DNA of 23,818 nt from Butyrivibrio sp. (GTDB lineage: Bacteria > Bacillota_A > Clostridia > Lachnospirales > Lachnospiraceae). The notes beneath the pieces are model-generated. The model worked only from the letters and a program-made list of their open reading frames with translations, made no database searches and had not been told where the DNA came from. Below, one piece after another: positions 22,922-23,818 of this stretch. Position 1 is the first letter of the stretch; each line of letters starts with the position of its first letter. The DNA lies in assembly GCA_017996845.1 (NCBI GenBank), contig JAGOGF010000028.1, forward strand, positions 1 to 23,818, read 5' to 3'. A program made the position numbers and the translations under genes.

Positions 22922-23599
22922 ATGCTGGAAGAAAAATGTCTGAATTTTCTGATTGAACATGTTTCATTCTGGGAACATTTATCACAGGAAGAGAGAGAAA
23001 GACTGATAAACGGAACATCTGTGGTCAGTTATAAAAAAGGAACGCTGGTACATGGTGGAAATGAAGACTGTATCGGGATCTTTCTGGTCAGGTCAGGACA
23101 ATTCAGAACATATCTGATGTCGGAAGATGGCAGAGAAATTACACTTTACCGGCTTTATGCGGGGGATGTGTGTATTTTGTCTGCATCCTGTGTTCTGGAA
23201 GCAATTACCTTTGATGTATATATTGATGCGGAGGAAGATACGGAGGCACTTTTAATCGATGCATCTGTATTTCGAATGCTTGCGGAAAAAAATATTTATG
23301 TACAGAATTTTGGCTATCGCATAACGACGGGTAATTTTTCGGATGTAATGTGGGCTATGCAGCAGATCCTTTTCATGGGGGCAGATAAGAGGCTTGCCAT
23401 TTTTCTGATTGATGAGACAAGTAAGAATGGAACGGATACGGTCAAAATGACGCATGAACAGATTGCGAGACTGATGGGGAGTGCACGGGAAGTGGTATCC
23501 CGGATGCTGAAATATTTTGAAGAAGAAAATATGGTTACGCTTTCCAGAGGAGAAGTCAGGATCAGTGACAGAAAGAAACTCAGGGCGCTGACAGAGTAA
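22922..23599 (+). CDS. Crp/Fnr family transcriptional regulator
   Basis: A 225-residue regulator. The N-terminal beta-barrel (about 15-120) shows GIFLVRSGQFRTYLMSEDGREITLYRLYAGD (here typed by its ends: GIFLVRSGQ and REITLYRLYAGD), the classic effector domain. A long dimer helix follows, then a winged HTH with MTHEQIARLMGSAREVVSRM at about 176-195, where S-A-R-E-x-V-S-R is the Crp-type recognition helix. It lacks the N-terminal Cys cluster of Fnr, although a CILSASC pair lies near residue 85. The effector is unknown. GGAAG precedes the ATG. It stands alone and ends in a strong terminator. Confidence 0.92.
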   Translation: MLEEKCLNFLIEHVSFWEHLSQEERERLINGTSVVSYKKGTLVHGGNEDCIGIFLVRSGQFRTYLMSEDGREITLYRLYAGDVCILSASCVLEAITFDVYIDAEEDTEALLIDASVFRMLAEKNIYVQNFGYRITTGNFSDVMWAMQQILFMGADKRLAIFLIDETSKNGTDTVKMTHEQIARLMGSAREVVSRMLKYFEEENMVTLSRGEVRISDRKKLRALTE

Positions 23600-23637
23600 G
23601 CAGAAAAAATAAATACTGAAATGACAGAAATGAATTA

Positions 23638-23688
23638 AAAAACGGTATTCTGATCAGCCATTGGCAGGCAGATCAGAATACCGTTTTT
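23638..23688 (+). terminator. Strong intrinsic terminator of the Crp/Fnr gene
   Basis: AAAAACGGTATTCTGATC (23638-23655) and GATCAGAATACCGTTTTT (23671-23688) are a perfect 18-bp inverted repeat with a 15-base loop and a T-run. A group II intron begins four bases after it. Confidence 0.95.
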
Positions 23689-23691
23689 GTG

Positions 23692-23818
23692 GTGCGCCCG
23701 GCGGGCGCACGTTTCAACGGGTGCAAGTCCCGAATCCGCCCGGTAGTGGGAAGGATATAGCCAATGGCAAGGGTGTCGTGGGTGACTGCGAATCTGAAGG
23801 AAGCCGGATGGCAAATCT
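23692..23818 (+). mobile_element. 5' end of a group IIC intron (partial)
   Basis: From 23692 the sequence starts GTGCGCCCGGCGGGCGCAC, fitting the GUGYG 5' end of bacterial group II introns. GGGTGCAAGTCCCGAA, GGCAAGGGTGTC and GAATCTGAAGGAAGCCGGA follow, in the order found in domain I of group IIC introns such as that of Oceanobacillus iheyensis. The position directly after a terminator hairpin and T-run is the known target preference of group IIC introns. The reverse transcriptase/maturase and 3' end lie outside the window. Confidence 0.88.

Overview
This 23.8 kb window looks like chromosomal DNA of a low- to mid-GC gut clostridium, most likely Lachnospiraceae. The evidence is AT-rich Gram-positive promoters, strong AGGAGG-type ribosome binding sites, the protein types present and a group IIC intron at the right edge. 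Species cannot be fixed from the window. There are no rRNA or tRNA genes, CRISPR arrays or complete IS elements. Most genes are ordinary metabolic, transport or regulatory genes in short operons. The interesting material is mainly in control regions and in a few odd or damaged genes.

Left part (1-5.9 kb, all +): the tail of an unidentified gene, two GNAT acetyltransferases flanking an atypical ornithine/aspartate carbamoyltransferase-like protein, an RpiB/LacAB-type isomerase homologue, a Gfo/Idh/MocA oxidoreductase, and a FIST-GGDEF diguanylate cyclase behind an AT-rich promoter region with repeated TCGAT words. Next (5.9-10.8 kb): adenine deaminase (-) is divergent from a DUF3783 protein translationally coupled to an ion-transporter-superfamily permease, followed by a C69 dipeptidase. 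Together they suggest purine, anion and peptide use.

Middle (10.8-15.3 kb): a small ORF; an orphan protein with a FlgL-like N terminus and FliD-like C terminus; an EamA-type transporter (-) broken by two homopolymer frameshifts, whose promoter carries a perfect 15-bp-arm palindrome; a marR-degV operon (-) with an inverted repeat over its -10 box; and a DUF421 gene with an unknown polytopic membrane protein.

Right part (15.3-23.8 kb): an MFS transporter (-) preceded by a ~285-nt leader. That leader contains a promoter, a 32-codon ORF ending in Arg-Met-Arg-Leu, and a terminator hairpin just before the transporter, an arrangement typical of transcription attenuation. Then come two small membrane proteins (one only 50 aa), a 22-bp perfect hairpin, a DAACS symporter (-), a phosphodiester glycosidase whose apparent start codon is ACG, a coupled membrane protein, a GNAT gene (-) with tandem leader hairpins, an M32 carboxypeptidase, and a Crp/Fnr regulator. 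The regulator's terminator is followed directly by the 5' end of a group IIC intron that runs out of the window.

The best candidate for an undescribed system is the leader of the MFS transporter. The palindromic operator of the damaged EamA transporter is second.
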